This document shows positions 53,399 through 62,757 of a DNA stretch of 64,000 nt, piece by piece. The position numbers and the translations under genes are program-made. Below the pieces are notes generated by a model. It ran no database searches. It was not told the origin of the DNA and was given only the letters and a program-made list of their open reading frames with translations. How positions within the stretch are numbered: position 1 is the first letter of the stretch; each line of letters begins with the position of its first letter. This DNA is from an uncultured Erysipelotrichaceae bacterium. GTDB taxonomy: Bacteria > Bacillota_I > Bacilli_A > Erysipelotrichales > Erysipelotrichaceae. The stretch spans positions 1 to 64,000 of the forward strand of contig CALUZH010000009.1 of the NCBI GenBank assembly GCA_944325255.1. The letters run 5' to 3'.

Positions 53399-54578
53399 GC
53401 TGACCGTCAGCAGTAACGGTAATTTTCTTTAAACGCAGGCGTTTATGAATGTAATTGCTGAAGAAAGTATAAAGACAAGCCGTCGTCGGAGCTGCCAACA
53501 AAGCTCCCAAAACGCCGTACATTGAGCCAAAGACCAAAACCGAAGTTAAAATCCATACGGCCGGCAAACCCATATTGGAGCCGATAAATTTCGGATAAAT
53601 GAAATTGCCGTCGATAATTTGAACCAGCCAATATAGTAAAAAGAAAACAAAGGGATATAATAGGTTGACCGACAGAAGCAAAAGACAGCCAATAATTGTC
53701 GCAACCAAGGAACCGAAGACCGGAATAATGGTCAAAGCACCGCAAAGACAAGCAATCAAAATGGCAAACGGTATATTGACCAAGGCCAATAAAATATAGA
53801 CCATGATCCCGACAACAACACATTCAACACACTTGCCGCCGATAAAATTGGCAAAGATGTCATTGGCTACCTGGGCACCGTTTAAGATATCCTCGGCCAA
53901 ATCATATGGAAATATAGCCAGAATAATTTTTTTAATTTGGCAAATAAATTTCTCTTTCGAAGCCAAAAGATAAATGCTGATGGTAAAGGCCATAAAAAAC
54001 ATAAAGAGAGAATTGCCGGTAGCTACCAGATAATCGAAGGCTCCCTGTCCGGTTCCCAGTATCCAATTGGAAGCTTCTTTGATCATCATACTGTAGTCTA
54101 GTCCCATACCGTTTAAAATCTTTTCAATCTCGGCATTGCTTAATTGACCGACGTCGATATTGAAGTAAGAAAGGACGGAGGCAATATTATCAGCCAAACT
54201 GTTAATAAAGGAAGTTAAATTCAAAAAGATATTGCCGATGGAGGCAAAAAATTCCGGTAAAACGACCATGCCTAGGAAAAACAACAAAACTACAACGATA
54301 ACGATGGCGCCGACAATAGCCAAGATCCTTGAAAAACGCCGCAATATGTTATTTTCCTTAGTATGAGTGCGAATAAATTTCTCAATAGCCGTCATTGGCA
54401 CATTTAGGGCAAAGGCCAAACCAATAGCCCAAAAAAGCGGACTGAAATAACTGAGCAGCCGGCCAACAAATCCCATAATACTATTAAAATTTATCACCAG
54501 AAGCAATAACCCTACCGCATAAGTAACAATTATTAATTTAGGTTTTAACTGACGCAATTCCGTTTTAATTTTATCCAT
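53370..54578 (-). CDS. AI-2E/PerM family membrane protein
   Basis: 402 residues with seven or eight membrane segments. The family pattern is seen in FSPLFWAIGLAFALNVPM, GGKCVECVVVGIMVYILLALVNIP and PVFGSLVATIIGC, with VPMTAIEKFI near the N terminus. Family members are proposed exporters of small molecules or cation antiporters; the substrate here is unknown. It lies 12 bases after the YitT gene and overlaps the GTPase-nuclease gene by 29 bases, forming a three-gene operon. Confidence 0.88.
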   Translation of the reverse strand: MDKIKTELRQLKPKLIIVTYAVGLLLLVINFNSIMGFVGRLLSYFSPLFWAIGLAFALNVPMTAIEKFIRTHTKENNILRRFSRILAIVGAIVIVVVLLFFLGMVVLPEFFASIGNIFLNLTSFINSLADNIASVLSYFNIDVGQLSNAEIEKILNGMGLDYSMMIKEASNWILGTGQGAFDYLVATGNSLFMFFMAFTISIYLLASKEKFICQIKKIILAIFPYDLAEDILNGAQVANDIFANFIGGKCVECVVVGIMVYILLALVNIPFAILIACLCGALTIIPVFGSLVATIIGCLLLLSVNLLYPFVFFLLYWLVQIIDGNFIYPKFIGSNMGLPAVWILTSVLVFGSMYGVLGALLAAPTTACLYTFFSNYIHKRLRLKKITVTADGQHEKIDDAGH

Positions 54579-54590
54579 TTTTGCTCACTT

Positions 54591-55454
54591 TCATACTAGT
54601 CGTTTTTCAAAGCCACCGCTGACTTCAAGCTGCTGCGATACGACAATAAAGGCTGAAGGATCAAGTTCCAGAATCTTTTTTTGTAATTCGGGAATTTCAT
54701 ATTTAGATACAATACTTACCAAAACTTCCGTTTCCTTATTGGTATAGGCACCGATACCGTGCCAATAAGTGACACCGCGGTGCTGCTTTTGCATAATCAT
54801 CGTTTTTACATCGGGACAATGCGTAAAAATCATGACACTGACTTCAATATTTTGCAAATGGGTCTTATCAACCACAAAGGAAAAAACCGCTACTTGCAAA
54901 ATCGAATAAATGGCAATTTCAATATTATAAAGTAAGGCACAAGCCGTAAACAAAACGGCATTAAAATATAGGCCGACCTTGCCGACACTCATTTTCGGAT
55001 AACGGGCACTTAAAACCATGCCAATGATATCGGTGCCCCCGGCACAACCCCTCTGTACCAAAATCATGCTGCAACCGACCCCGGAAATAATAGCCCCGAT
55101 TATAATTGATGCCAAACGGTCTTGGATAAGCGGTGTCGATAATACCGGTACAATACTCAAAACTAAGGTTTGAACTACTATCGACCAAAGAGTTTTAAAG
55201 ACAAAGGAAGCATTAAGGCTTTTAAAGGCGATTATAAGCAAAGGTACATTGAGAAAAAAGTTAATTATACCGGCAATATCGAAACTGCTGTTCAATTTAA
55301 AAACTTCAATCAAGATACTTCTTATAAGTTGTGCCAAACCGATAATTCCCCCATTATAAAGGGAAAAAGGGACAATAAATAAATTTACGGAAACGGCAAA
55401 TAAAATAGAGCCTATGGCAACCTTAAAATAACTCAGAAGATTTTCTTTATTCAT
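54591..55454 (-). CDS. YitT family membrane protein (DUF161/DUF2179)
   Basis: 287 residues. Five or six membrane helices (FIVPFSLYNGGIIGLAQLIRS, GCAGGTDIIGMVLSARYPK) are followed by a cytosolic DUF2179 domain of about 80 residues (VMIFTHCPDVKTMIMQKQHRG, TYWHGIGAYTNKETEVLVSI). The function of the family is not established. It is the first gene of the operon with AI-2E and GTPase-nuclease genes. A -10 box TAATAT, preceded by TGG, ends six bases before ATG. Confidence 0.9.
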   Translation of the reverse strand: MNKENLLSYFKVAIGSILFAVSVNLFIVPFSLYNGGIIGLAQLIRSILIEVFKLNSSFDIAGIINFFLNVPLLIIAFKSLNASFVFKTLWSIVVQTLVLSIVPVLSTPLIQDRLASIIIGAIISGVGCSMILVQRGCAGGTDIIGMVLSARYPKMSVGKVGLYFNAVLFTACALLYNIEIAIYSILQVAVFSFVVDKTHLQNIEVSVMIFTHCPDVKTMIMQKQHRGVTYWHGIGAYTNKETEVLVSIVSKYEIPELQKKILELDPSAFIVVSQQLEVSGGFEKRLV

Positions 55455-55460
55455 ACGATA

Positions 55461-55466
55461 ATATTA
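55461..55466 (-). promoter_or_regulatory. -10 box six bases before the YitT gene
   Basis: TAATAT with TGG in extended position, exactly six bases before ATG at 55454. No Shine-Dalgarno sequence. Confidence 0.55.
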
Positions 55467-55516
55467 CCATACCTCAAAGAAAATGGTTTAAAACATTGTT
55501 TAATAACCGATTAATC

Positions 55517-55545
55517 TTGCATGTTTAAGATAATGGTGTTATCAT
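55517..55545 (+). promoter_or_regulatory. htpG promoter
   Basis: -35 TTGCAT (55517-55522), 17-base spacer, -10 TATCAT (55540-55545). The expected transcript start falls inside the CIRCE operator. Confidence 0.6.
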
Positions 55546-55548
55546 GAT

Positions 55549-55575
55549 TTAGCAGTCTTATATTATGAGTGCTAA
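55549..55575 (+). promoter_or_regulatory. CIRCE operator (HrcA site) of htpG
   Basis: TTAGCAGTC, nine bases, GAGTGCTAA. This is the CIRCE consensus TTAGCACTC-N9-GAGTGCTAA with one changed base in the left arm. It lies between the -10 and the Shine-Dalgarno site, so HrcA should repress htpG until heat stress. Confidence 0.88.
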
Positions 55576-55588
55576 AGGAGGCATATAA

Positions 55589-57457
55589 ATGAAAAAAGAG
55601 TTTAAAACCGAATCCAAAAGACTACTTGATTTAATGGCTAATTCCATATATACCAACACCGATATCTTTTTAAGGGAGCTTATTTCCAATGCTTCTGATG
55701 CCTTAGACAAAAAACATTATCTGTCCTTAACCGATACTTCCATCAAGGCTGATAATCCCTATATCCGCATCGACATCGATAAGGATAATCGCAAACTAAC
55801 AATCAGTGATAACGGCATCGGTATGAATGATGAAGATTTGGAAGAAAATCTTGGAACCATTGCCCAAAGCGGTTCGTTAAAATTTAAGGAGCAGCTGGAA
55901 AAAGCTGATTCAAATTCCATCATCGGTCAATTTGGTGTCGGTTTCTACAGTGCTTTTATGGTAGCTAAAAAAATAGAGGTCCTTTCTAAAAAAGTCAATG
56001 AGGAAAATGCCTATTTGTGGCAAGCCGAAAATGCCGAAGGTTATGAGATATCCAAGGCCGAAAAAGAAGAAGAAGGCACTATTATCACCCTATGGCTCAA
56101 AGATGATAGTGAGGAAAAGAAATATAGTCCTTATCTCGACCAAGATGAAATAAGACTTTTAATTAAAAAATATTCCGATTACATCCGCTATCCGATTCAA
56201 ATGGAGGTCGAAGTAATTGCTGATGAAGAAAATAAAGAGCCGCATAAAGAATTGCAAACCATCAATTCTATGACGCCGCTTTGGAAAAAAGACCGTAAGG
56301 ATATCAAAGAAGAGGACTATGACGACTTTTACTTCCATAACTATTTTGACTACAATAAGCCCCTTAAAACCATCCATTATAAAGTTGAAGGCAGCACTTC
56401 CTATACCGCTTTACTCTTTATTCCAAGCAAGGCCCCGTATAATTACTATACCAATGATTACCGCTTCGGCCTGACATTATATTCAAGAGGGGTCTTTATT
56501 AAAGATGAAGCCGATGAATTGATTTCCGATTGCTTCCGTTTTGTCCGCGGATTAGTTGATTCCGATGATCTCAACCTCAATATCTCCCGTGAAATTCTTC
56601 AACAGGATCATCAAATGCAAAGTCTTAAGAAATCAATCGATAAAAAAGTCAAATCAACTTTGCAAACGATGCTTAAAGAAAATCGTGAAGACTATGAAAA
56701 ATTCTTTAAGGAATTCGGCTTGCAGTTAAAATACGGAGCTTATGAAAATTATGGTCAAAACAAGGATATGCTCGTTGATCTGCTCTTATTTAAATCTTCA
56801 AAAGAAGATAAGTATGTATCTTTTGAAGAATATATAAGCCGCTTAAAAGAAGGTCAAAATGATATTTATTACGCCTGTGGTGAAAGTGTCGAAAAAATTA
56901 AAGAATTGCCGCAAATGGAAAAAATCCTTGATGCCGGTTATGAAGTTCTTTATTTAAGCGACAATGTCGATGAATTCTTGATGAATATTCTTCATGATTA
57001 TAAGGGCAAGACTTTCAAATCCATCAATAATGCCGATTTAAATCTGCAAAGCGAAGAAGAAAAAGCCAAAATTGAAAAAGAGGCCAGTGAAAATAAGGAC
57101 CTCTTGGAAACATTGAAGGACTGTTTAAAGGATGAAGTGAAAGATGTTCGCATCTCTACTCGCTTAAAATCCTATCCGGTATGTTTAGTCAATAATGAAG
57201 GACTTTCTTTGGATATGGAAAAAGTCTTAAAAGAAATGAAGCAGGATGCCGGTGTTCATGCCGATCGCATACTGGAAATAAATCCCGATCATCCACTGTT
57301 TGCTGCCTTGAAAAAAGCTCATGATGATCATAAAGATTTAAGCGACTATGCCCAATTGATGTATGATCAGGCTTTGCTTATTGCTGGATTAGAAATTAAG
57401 GACCCGGCGCAATATTCTAAGCGTCTATCCCGCATCATGATTGAAGCCATGCAATAA
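55589..57457 (+). CDS. htpG: Chaperone HtpG (Hsp90)
   Basis: ATP-dependent Hsp90 chaperone. The N-terminal GHKL ATPase domain contains FLRELISNASDALDK, LTISDNGIGMNDEDL, LGTIAQSGSLKFKEQL and IGQFGVGFYSAFMVA. The middle domain has RGVFIKDEADELI and SDDLNLNISREILQQD. The C-terminal dimer domain ends near residue 620. The length of 622 is usual. AGGAGG lies 7 bases before ATG. A CIRCE element controls it. It is convergent with hemW, 3 bases apart, with no visible terminator. Confidence 0.97.
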   Translation: MKKEFKTESKRLLDLMANSIYTNTDIFLRELISNASDALDKKHYLSLTDTSIKADNPYIRIDIDKDNRKLTISDNGIGMNDEDLEENLGTIAQSGSLKFKEQLEKADSNSIIGQFGVGFYSAFMVAKKIEVLSKKVNEENAYLWQAENAEGYEISKAEKEEEGTIITLWLKDDSEEKKYSPYLDQDEIRLLIKKYSDYIRYPIQMEVEVIADEENKEPHKELQTINSMTPLWKKDRKDIKEEDYDDFYFHNYFDYNKPLKTIHYKVEGSTSYTALLFIPSKAPYNYYTNDYRFGLTLYSRGVFIKDEADELISDCFRFVRGLVDSDDLNLNISREILQQDHQMQSLKKSIDKKVKSTLQTMLKENREDYEKFFKEFGLQLKYGAYENYGQNKDMLVDLLLFKSSKEDKYVSFEEYISRLKEGQNDIYYACGESVEKIKELPQMEKILDAGYEVLYLSDNVDEFLMNILHDYKGKTFKSINNADLNLQSEEEKAKIEKEASENKDLLETLKDCLKDEVKDVRISTRLKSYPVCLVNNEGLSLDMEKVLKEMKQDAGVHADRILEINPDHPLFAALKKAHDDHKDLSDYAQLMYDQALLIAGLEIKDPAQYSKRLSRIMIEAMQ

Positions 57458-57460
57458 ATC

Positions 57461-58540
57461 TTAATCCAAAAAAGCCAATAAAAGCGTATTTAATAACTCG
57501 CGATTTTTAACCCTTAGATATTTATCATCGCTTATAAAAGCGTCAGGATACCTATCCAAGGGTTTTTTATATACTTCTTTAAAATCTTCGCCATAACGTA
57601 ATTTAAAACGTTTTAAATCAATGCCCCAGATGGTTCTTAAGGACATCATCGTCTCTTCAAACATCATATCTTTTTTGCTTAATTCAATAATATTTTCCCG
57701 ATATTCATGTCTTAGATACTTTTGCATATTGCGGGTATTGTCATAGCGGATATTATTGATCTTGCCACTGGCTCCTAAAGAAAGACCGTAAAAGTCATTA
57801 TAATGCCAATAAGCCAGATTATGTTTTGAATAATATCCGGGCTTGGCAAAGTTCGCAATTTCATATTGGATATATCCTTCATTTTCAAGATAGGCAACAG
57901 CCATCTCATACATATCCGCTTCAAGATCTTCATCGAGTGGCTTATATCCTCTTTGGCCAAAAACACTATGCTCCTCAATCGTCAAACTGTAAAGTGAAAT
58001 ATGGGGAACATCTAAGGCAACAACAGCTTCTAAGCTTTCTTTAAAATCATCCAATGATTGTGAAGGCAATGAATAAAGCAGGTCCAAAGATATATTATGG
58101 ATACCTTTTAATCTTAAAATACTAACGGCTTTTTGGACATCTTCAAAATTATGATGGCGATTCATCATGGCCAAAAGCCGGTCTTGATATGCTTCTACAC
58201 CCAGTGATACCCGATTAATACCGAAATGCTTAAAGATATCAATCTTTTTTTCATCAATATTTTCCGGATTGGCTTCAATAGTATATTCTTCTAATTTACT
58301 TGTATATTCCTTCAATAAAGACAAAAGACGGATAATCTGTTCATAGCTTAAGGAAGTAGGTGTCCCCCCACCGATATAAATCGTCGAAAGTTCTTTATCA
58401 ATATTCTGCGACTTTATTTCTTCAGCTAATTCCCCAAGCCATTTATCGGAAGTAGCAGCATCATATAAGCGATGACAAAAATCACAATAGTAACAAATGC
58501 TTTGGCAAAAAGGAACATGCAAATATAAGTGTTTAGCCAT
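57461..58540 (-). CDS. hemW: HemW-like radical SAM heme chaperone
   Basis: 359 residues with the radical SAM motif PFCQSICYYCDFC (C-x3-C-x2-C). TIYIGGGTPTSLS, TIEANPENIDE and NRVSLGVEAYQDRLL follow. HemW proteins resemble coproporphyrinogen oxidase HemN but bind and deliver heme. The Cys after the cluster is as in HemW (x-F-C), and the C-terminal domain is short. No heme synthesis genes are seen nearby, so the heme role is inferred from the family. It lies 5 bases after the DUF308 gene in the lepA operon. Confidence 0.88.
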   Translation of the reverse strand: MAKHLYLHVPFCQSICYYCDFCHRLYDAATSDKWLGELAEEIKSQNIDKELSTIYIGGGTPTSLSYEQIIRLLSLLKEYTSKLEEYTIEANPENIDEKKIDIFKHFGINRVSLGVEAYQDRLLAMMNRHHNFEDVQKAVSILRLKGIHNISLDLLYSLPSQSLDDFKESLEAVVALDVPHISLYSLTIEEHSVFGQRGYKPLDEDLEADMYEMAVAYLENEGYIQYEIANFAKPGYYSKHNLAYWHYNDFYGLSLGASGKINNIRYDNTRNMQKYLRHEYRENIIELSKKDMMFEETMMSLRTIWGIDLKRFKLRYGEDFKEVYKKPLDRYPDAFISDDKYLRVKNRELLNTLLLAFLD

Positions 58541-58545
58541 AAAAC

Positions 58546-59163
58546 TTATTCATTTTTTAAAGAATCTTCGCCTATATCTTGATCCTTATTTTCTGGTGAT
58601 GATTGCTTAACAAATTGTTTTAAACGCCAAGACAAGTATAAGGCCGAAAAAAGATCGGAAAGACCGCTGTATATCAAGCCACATCCGGCAAGCATCAATA
58701 AAATCTTATTGTTGGGAAAGGGATTAAAGATGGCCAAAAGTCCGACTACGACATTGACAAGAGCCAATAATAAATAAATTAAGCCTTTGCGGTAACCTAG
58801 ACGTCGGGCATCGACGGCATCCTGCAGCTTGCCAAAACCCGACAAAAGAATTACCGAACCTAAAAGTAAGGGAATCAGGGCTAAAAACAGATGTTTCTGC
58901 AAAAGTACGATCAATCCCCCGGCTATAGCGATTAAACCGATAAGAAAGTCATTGCGATAAAAAGCAGTTTTGGAATCATAGGTAAAATAACGAATAACAC
59001 TTAAAATTCCACCGACAATAGCCGCAATACCGGCAATATTTAAAATAATATCGAGTGATGTCTCCGGCAAAAATAATAAAACAGCGCCGATGCCGATTAA
59101 AACGACATTAAATAAGATGATACTCCATTTAACTTCTTTTAACGATTCCATAAACTCCCTCAC
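58546..59163 (-). CDS. DUF308 (HdeD-like) membrane protein
   Basis: 205 residues with six membrane helices in two similar halves (about 15-75 and 80-165), as in HdeD. Examples are [20 protein letters not shown] and [21 protein letters not shown] charged C-terminal tail of about 30 residues follows. The function is unknown; E. coli HdeD is linked to acid resistance. It overlaps lepA by 4 bases and precedes hemW by 5. Confidence 0.82.
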   Translation of the reverse strand: MREFMESLKEVKWSIILFNVVLIGIGAVLLFLPETSLDIILNIAGIAAIVGGILSVIRYFTYDSKTAFYRNDFLIGLIAIAGGLIVLLQKHLFLALIPLLLGSVILLSGFGKLQDAVDARRLGYRKGLIYLLLALVNVVVGLLAIFNPFPNNKILLMLAGCGLIYSGLSDLFSALYLSWRLKQFVKQSSPENKDQDIGEDSLKNE

Positions 59164-60968
59164 TTATCATTATCCATGGACAAAACAGCCATAAAGGCTT
59201 CTTGCGGAATCTCCACACTGCCGACAGCCTTCATACGCTTTTTGCCCTCTTTTTGTTTCTCCAAAAGTTTTTTCTTCCGGGAAATATCGCCACCGTAACA
59301 TTTTGCCAATACATTCTTGCGCAGGGATTTTATGTTGGTTCGGGCAATAATCTTATTATTGATAGCGGCTTGAATCGGGATTTCAAATTGTTGGCGCGGA
59401 ATCAATTCTTTAAGTTTTGAAGTAATGGCCTGTCCACGATTATAGGCAAAATCCCGATGGACAATAATACTTAAGGCATCCACCACTTCACCATTAATCA
59501 AAATATCCATCTTAACCAAATTGCTTTGACGATAACCGATTAATTCATAATCAAGAGAAGCATAACCCTTAGAAACACTTTTCAATTTATCAAAGTATTC
59601 AAAAATAACTTCGGCCAAAGGCATTTCATAAATCAATTGATTACGATTATCATCAATATAAATCATATCAACATAAGTTCCTCTTTTATTTTGGGAAAGT
59701 TCCATTACCGCTCCGATGTATTCATTAGGAACCATAATGGATGCCTTAACATAGGGTTCTTCAAGATATGCTAGAGTTGTCGGCTCAGGAAGCATGCTTG
59801 GATTATCGACATCGATTATAGAACCATCCGTCAAATGAGCCTTATATACCACACTAGGCGCAGTCGCAATAAGTGAAAGTCCATATTCCCTTTCCAAACG
59901 TTCTTGAACAACTTCCATATGTAAAAGACCTAAAAAGCCTAAACGAAAACCAAAACCCAAGGCCTTGGATGATTCAGCTTCAAAGACCAGAGCCGAATCA
60001 TTTAATTGCAGTTTCTCCAAAGCATCACGCAAGTCATTATATTTGGCATTATCGGTCGGATAAAGACCACAATATACCATCGGATTGATCTTGCGATAAC
60101 CCGGCAAGGCTTGCTCCGCCATATTATTGACTAAAGTTACCGTATCACCGACATGAATATCGCGAATAGATTTGATAGCCGCACAAAGATATCCGACTTC
60201 ACCGGTAGTTAATTTATCTCTTTTCACTTCATTTGGTGTCTTAACTCCAAGCTCCGCCACTTCATATTCTTTTTCACTGGCCATGAAATATATCTTGTCG
60301 CCAACCTTGATTTCGCCATCCTTGACACAGACAAAAACAACTACGCCCCGATAGGCATCGTAATAAGAATCAAATACCAAGGCCTTTAAAGGATTTGAAG
60401 GATTACCTTTGGGCGAGGGCAGTTTATGAACAATGCCCTCAAGCACCTTATCGACATTTAAACCGCTTTTGGCCGAAATCATCGGAATATCTTCACAATC
60501 CAAACCGATAATATCTTCAATTTCTTTTTTGACTCTTTCCGGATCGGCACTTGGTAAATCAATCTTATTGATGACCGGCAAGATCTCCAAGTTATTATCT
60601 AAGGCCAAATAAACATTGGCTAAAGTTTGGGCCTCAATGCCTTGAGCGGCATCGACCACCAAAACCGCACCGTCGCAAGCGGCCAAGGAACGCGATACTT
60701 CATAAGAAAAATCGACATGACCCGGGGTATCAATAAGATGAAAAATATAATCATTTCCATCTTGGGCATGGTACTTTAATTGGACGACATTTAACTTAAT
60801 CGTTATGCCCCGCTCTCTTTCAAGTTCCAAGGAATCCAAAATCTGGGCTTCCATATCTCTTTTGGCAACCGTATCGGTCATTTCCAATATCCGGTCGGCC
60901 AAAGTCGATTTGCCATGATCAATATGCGCAATTATGGAAAAATTACGAATTTTATCTTGTGTGACCAT
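59160..60968 (-). CDS. lepA: Elongation factor 4 (LepA)
   Basis: Translational GTPase that helps ribosome biogenesis and back-translocation. Motifs: [38 protein letters not shown] and [34 protein letters not shown] follows, and the unique LepA C-terminal domain contains [20 protein letters not shown] and [24 protein letters not shown]. The 602 residues are usual. It overlaps the ECF gene by 17 bases and the DUF308 gene by 4. In Firmicutes lepA and hemW are often neighbours. Confidence 0.97.
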   Translation of the reverse strand: MVTQDKIRNFSIIAHIDHGKSTLADRILEMTDTVAKRDMEAQILDSLELERERGITIKLNVVQLKYHAQDGNDYIFHLIDTPGHVDFSYEVSRSLAACDGAVLVVDAAQGIEAQTLANVYLALDNNLEILPVINKIDLPSADPERVKKEIEDIIGLDCEDIPMISAKSGLNVDKVLEGIVHKLPSPKGNPSNPLKALVFDSYYDAYRGVVVFVCVKDGEIKVGDKIYFMASEKEYEVAELGVKTPNEVKRDKLTTGEVGYLCAAIKSIRDIHVGDTVTLVNNMAEQALPGYRKINPMVYCGLYPTDNAKYNDLRDALEKLQLNDSALVFEAESSKALGFGFRLGFLGLLHMEVVQERLEREYGLSLIATAPSVVYKAHLTDGSIIDVDNPSMLPEPTTLAYLEEPYVKASIMVPNEYIGAVMELSQNKRGTYVDMIYIDDNRNQLIYEMPLAEVIFEYFDKLKSVSKGYASLDYELIGYRQSNLVKMDILINGEVVDALSIIVHRDFAYNRGQAITSKLKELIPRQQFEIPIQAAINNKIIARTNIKSLRKNVLAKCYGGDISRKKKLLEKQKEGKKRMKAVGSVEIPQEAFMAVLSMDNDK

Positions 60969-61449
60969 ATATCTTCTCCATCGTTTTTAAAAAAGGACGT
61001 TTGAATATCAAAGCCAGGACATAACATCCTAAGGCTTGCGGTAAATTGACGATTACTGCTTCGATGAATAAAACAGCATTACTGCCCATCAAAGCCTCAG
61101 CCAAAGCATAGACTACCAGCATTGATAAAGCACCCAAAGCATAAGCCAAATAAGGACGACCGCCCTTTTTTTGAATATAATAAGCCGTCAAGCCTTCAAG
61201 ACTTTTAGCTAAAAAAGTTATCGGAGCATAATAGCCATATCCCAAAAAAATATCGGCTAAAAAAGTTCCTGTCCCGCCGGCAAGGATTAAATATTGAGGC
61301 GGCATAAAACTGCTTAGAAGTAAAACCAAAAAATCACTGAAATTCAAATAACCCATACTGGGCAAGGGTATGGTGATAAACATCGTCAAAACGCATATTA
61401 TGGCGGCAAATAAAGCCGTCATCACCAAATAATGCAAAGACTTATTCAA
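60952..61449 (-). CDS. ECF transporter S component
   Basis: Substrate-binding membrane subunit of an energy-coupling factor vitamin importer, with about five membrane helices. The pattern [39 protein letters not shown] and [19 protein letters not shown] is typical of the HMP/thiamine- or pantothenate-type group; the ligand cannot be told. The start is uncertain. A TTG at 61449 is given here, and 61494 (TTG, deep inside fmt) or 61422 (ATG) are alternatives. It overlaps fmt and lepA. Confidence 0.78.
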   Translation of the reverse strand: MNKSLHYLVMTALFAAIICVLTMFITIPLPSMGYLNFSDFLVLLLSSFMPPQYLILAGGTGTFLADIFLGYGYYAPITFLAKSLEGLTAYYIQKKGGRPYLAYALGALSMLVVYALAEALMGSNAVLFIEAVIVNLPQALGCYVLALIFKRPFLKTMEKIYGHTR

Positions 61450-62377
61450 AACGTTTATTAACCATGGCCTTTCCTGCCCCGTTATAAAAATCAACCGCTT
61501 TTAAAGGATTTTTACCAGCCATTTGTAAAGTAGCGAATAAGATTATGCCGCCAACTGCACTGACGGCTATCTGCTTTTCATAGAGGCCCAAAAAAGTTCC
61601 CGGCAAAGCCTCAATCGCTTGTCTTAAATATGAAACATCATTGAATTTAACAACTTTGCCATCCATCATCGCATAGGCTCCGGGATTGTCCAATAAAGCC
61701 CGAATATGATTATAGACTTGCAAAACATCAGCATTAAAATCAATATGTTCATCATCCTTGGTCAAATTATAAGCATAAGTTGCCTTTTGGGAATCTTGTT
61801 TAAGCGGATGGATGTCCCCCTTAAAATGTAAAGGCAAATATTCCAAAAGCATTTCCAAAGCCAAATCGGAAAGCCGGGCAAAAAGACTGGTCGCAGTATC
61901 ATCTTCCCTGATATCCAAGCTTTTTTGATAGAGGATATCACCTTCATCCATCTTTTCATTCATATACATGATCGTGATGCCGCTATTTTTTTCACCGGCC
62001 ATAATCGCTCTTTGAATCGGTGCCCCGCCCCGATATGATGGCAAAAGTGAGGCATGAGTATTGATGCACGAAAAACGCGGATAATTCAATAAGGCCGAAG
62101 GAATAATCTGTCCATAGGCACAGGTGATAATAAGATCGGGTTCATATTTTAAAACATCCGCATATTCCTTACGGATATGCAGGGGTTGTAAAAGCGCTAA
62201 ATGATGTTTTAAAGCTACTTCCTTAACCGGAGAAGGCGTTAAAACATGCTTCCGGCCGACCGGCGCATCAGCCTGAGTTACCACGGCAACAATATTGTAA
62301 CCTGCATTAAGCAAACCTTCCAAAACATGAGCGGCAAAAGCCGGTGTTCCCATAAATACAATTCTTTCGTTATTCAT
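61442..62377 (-). CDS. fmt: Methionyl-tRNA formyltransferase
   Basis: Formylates initiator Met-tRNA. The N-terminal domain has VFMGTPAFAAHVLEGLL, INTHASLLPSYRGGAPIQ with the catalytic Asn/His region, and GITIMYMNEKMDEGDIL. The C-terminal OB-like domain follows from about residue 205. The length of 311 is usual. A perfect -10 TATAAT (62385-62390), preceded by TGG, ends 7 bases before ATG, and no ribosome site is seen. It heads the run to ECF S component, lepA, DUF308 and hemW. Confidence 0.95.
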   Translation of the reverse strand: MNNERIVFMGTPAFAAHVLEGLLNAGYNIVAVVTQADAPVGRKHVLTPSPVKEVALKHHLALLQPLHIRKEYADVLKYEPDLIITCAYGQIIPSALLNYPRFSCINTHASLLPSYRGGAPIQRAIMAGEKNSGITIMYMNEKMDEGDILYQKSLDIREDDTATSLFARLSDLALEMLLEYLPLHFKGDIHPLKQDSQKATYAYNLTKDDEHIDFNADVLQVYNHIRALLDNPGAYAMMDGKVVKFNDVSYLRQAIEALPGTFLGLYEKQIAVSAVGGIILFATLQMAGKNPLKAVDFYNGAGKAMVNKRFE

Positions 62378-62384
62378 GTTAAAT

Positions 62385-62390
62385 ATTATA
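62385..62390 (-). promoter_or_regulatory. -10 box seven bases before fmt
   Basis: TATAAT with TGG before it (extended -10), seven bases before ATG; -35 weak. Near-leaderless arrangement. Confidence 0.6.
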
Positions 62391-62414
62391 CCATTACAAG
62401 AGCCGCATATGTTA

Positions 62415-62443
62415 TTGATTTTTAATATGGGGTTTGCTATAAT
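62415..62443 (+). promoter_or_regulatory. rpsT promoter
   Basis: -35 TTGATT (62415-62420), 17-base spacer, -10 TATAAT (62438-62443). Followed by a short leader with AAAGGAGG. Confidence 0.75.
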
Positions 62444-62467
62444 TTGATAGCAATTAAAGGAGGAAGT

Positions 62468-62728
62468 ATGGCAAATATCAAATCGCAGAAGAAAAGAGCT
62501 CTTACCAATGTAAAGAAAAATCTACAAAATACTTCGGAAAAGAGCCGCTTGAAAACTTCAATCAAGAGTGTTTTAAAAGCTGTTGAAGAAAAGAATAAAG
62601 ATGAAGCCGTCAAAGCTTTAAACGAATGCAGTTCCCTTCTTGATAAGGCTGCAACCAAGCACTTGAAGCACAACAATTATGCTTCTCGTCAAAAAGCCCG
62701 TTTAGCTAAATTGGTTAACTCTTTATAA
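62468..62728 (+). CDS. rpsT: 30S ribosomal protein S20
   Basis: Small helical 16S rRNA-binding protein, 86 residues from ATG at 62468, with AGGAGG 7 bases upstream; an earlier in-frame ATG at 62444 precedes the ribosome site and is rejected. MANIKSQKKRALTNVKKNLQN and the final KHNNYASRQKARLAKLV are diagnostic. It is monocistronic with its own promoter and terminator, and divergent from fmt. Confidence 0.95.
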   Translation: MANIKSQKKRALTNVKKNLQNTSEKSRLKTSIKSVLKAVEEKNKDEAVKALNECSSLLDKAATKHLKHNNYASRQKARLAKLVNSL

Positions 62729-62734
62729 TAATAT

Positions 62735-62757
62735 AGCCGCTTAATAAGCGGCTTTTA
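62735..62757. terminator. Terminator shared by rpsT and trmK
   Basis: Stem AGCCGCTT/AAGCGGCT (62735-62742 with 62746-62753) with T-rich tails. It overlaps the trmK stop. Confidence 0.8.
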
